Source of the DNA: Oscillospiraceae bacterium
GTDB taxonomy: Bacteria > Bacillota_A > Clostridia > Oscillospirales > Oscillospiraceae
Length of the DNA stretch: 5,141 bases
Assembly (NCBI GenBank): GCA_017550765.1
Contig: JAFZOC010000190.1
Location: 1-5,141, forward strand
Reading direction: 5' to 3'
Numbering within the stretch: the stretch's first letter is position 1; every line of letters starts with the position of its first letter. The notes under the pieces are model-generated. The model worked only from the letters and a program-made list of their open reading frames with translations, was not told where the DNA came from and made no database searches. The position numbers and the translations under genes are program-made. Shown piece after piece: positions 4,402 to 5,141 of the stretch.

Positions 4402-5141
4402 AGGGCACCTCCCGTGATGATGGTCAGGATCTCCGCCTCGGTGTAGTAGCGGGCGCTGGTGTAGGTGCGCAGCTTGTTGGAGGAGGTGATGACCGCCTTC
4501 TTCTTGCAGAGGGGATTGTTCATGTACATCAGCGGGCAGATGTAGCTGAGGACCACGCCGCTCTGCTTGAGATAGTAGGCGTCCATGGTCTGCTCGAACT
4601 CTTTGAGCACGGGCACGGGCGCGGTGAAGACCGTGGGCACGGCCACCTTTTTGCGGCCGTTCTTCTCCAGACCGTCCCGGATGGCCGCGGCCCAGTCCTT
4701 CAGCTGCTGCAGAGACATGTGGGGGCAGCCCACGAAGCAGAGCTCGGGCTTGGCGTCGGGCTTCTTCCAGATGACGGGGTAGCTGTCCTTCACCCGCTGG
4801 AGCTCGGCGTCGTCGATGACGTAGACCTGGGCGCCCTCGGCGATGAGGCTCTCGCCCTGCTCCACGGCCTCGGGGGTCAGGCCTGCGATATGGTACAGGC
4901 CCACGGCGCCGTTGGAGGCGGTGGCCGCGCCGAAGTCCTTCAGGTAGGCCTTGGCCTCGTCGTCCAGCTCGGTGCCCAGCCAGCGCTCCATGCCCTTGAC
5001 GTAGGGGACCTCCTCCATCACCTTCATGCCGATGGCGGAGCCCAGCAGCTGGGCTTCGGGCTTGTGCTCGCACTTGACTTCCACCACCCAGGTGGCCTTG
5101 CGGCCCTCGTCGGTGAGCAGGCCGAACTCCGGCACGAAGCC
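4398..5141 (-). CDS. Aconitase X (AcnX) catalytic large subunit, DUF521, N-terminus beyond the window
   Basis: The last 247 residues of the large subunit are visible; the family is about 400 aa, so roughly 150 or more residues are cut off at the right edge. The frame is open to the edge. The GTG at 5135 is an internal Val codon (GFVPEFG), not a start. Family features, counted from the first visible residue: EVKCEHKPEAQ (21-31), the hallmark CFVGCPHMSLQQL (135-147), SYICPLMYMNN (199-209) and a C-terminal SSNKLRTYTSARYYT (220-234), matching the usual nucleotide-like TnSgKaahY end of AcnX. Cys135, Cys139, Cys202 and Cys212 are candidates for iron or iron-sulfur ligands; which ones bind cannot be settled here. 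It forms an operon with the small subunit through a 4-nt ATGA overlap. The dehydratase role is family knowledge; substrate unknown. Confidence 0.9.
   Translation of the reverse strand, partial: GFVPEFGLLTDEGRKATWVVEVKCEHKPEAQLLGSAIGMKVMEEVPYVKGMERWLGTELDDEAKAYLKDFGAATASNGAVGLYHIAGLTPEAVEQGESLIAEGAQVYVIDDAELQRVKDSYPVIWKKPDAKPELCFVGCPHMSLQQLKDWAAAIRDGLEKNGRKKVAVPTVFTAPVPVLKEFEQTMDAYYLKQSGVVLSYICPLMYMNNPLCKKKAVITSSNKLRTYTSARYYTEAEILTIITGGAL

Noticed and set aside
3966..5073. The part of the 370-residue minus-strand frame upstream of the AcnX small subunit
   Set aside because: It reads out of frame through the large subunit. The true protein starts at ATG 4401, where the ribosome binding site and ATGA overlap lie.

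Overview
The window reads as chromosomal DNA of a GC-rich Firmicute, most plausibly a gut-type clostridial lineage such as Oscillospiraceae. The grounds are: coding frames with almost exclusively G/C third positions, strong GGAGG-type ribosome binding sites, textbook sigma-A promoters with 17-bp spacers in short AT-rich islands, and protein families typical of anaerobic Clostridia. The taxon is an inference from style, not from a marker gene.

Layout. (1) 1-1084, minus strand: most of an NCS2/AzgA-type purine permease whose C-terminus runs off the left edge, with its own promoter (1208-1236) and a roughly 116-nt leader able to fold. (2) 1273-2747, plus strand: a divergent promoter, a leader with two hairpins (one a perfect inverted repeat touching the ribosome binding site), and a 440-aa two-part protein. 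Its N-terminal half is a FUSC/aromatic-acid-exporter-like membrane domain and its C-terminal half looks like a HAD-IIB (Cof-type) domain that has lost its catalytic aspartates. (3) 2748-3396: a long gap with no convincing large gene. It holds two back-to-back hairpins, a GC-rich repeat-containing stretch, a very strong sigma-A promoter (2990-3018), and about 370 nt of leader-like sequence with several hairpins, a possible 45-codon ORF and a run of five ACACNN hexamers. (4) 3397-3804, plus strand: a 135-aa protein I do not recognise, followed by a 16-bp-stem hairpin terminator. (5) 3961-5141, minus strand: the two subunits of an aconitase X (AcnX) type hydro-lyase, small subunit complete and large subunit open at the right edge, coupled by an ATGA overlap.

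The units do not obviously form one pathway. The permease and the membrane/HAD protein are divergent neighbours sharing about 36 bp between their -35 boxes, so they may share control. The AcnX pair converges on the 135-aa gene with a shared hairpin between them. The parts most worth a second look are the FUSC-pseudoHAD fusion and the structured, strongly promoted leader in front of the orphan 135-aa gene.
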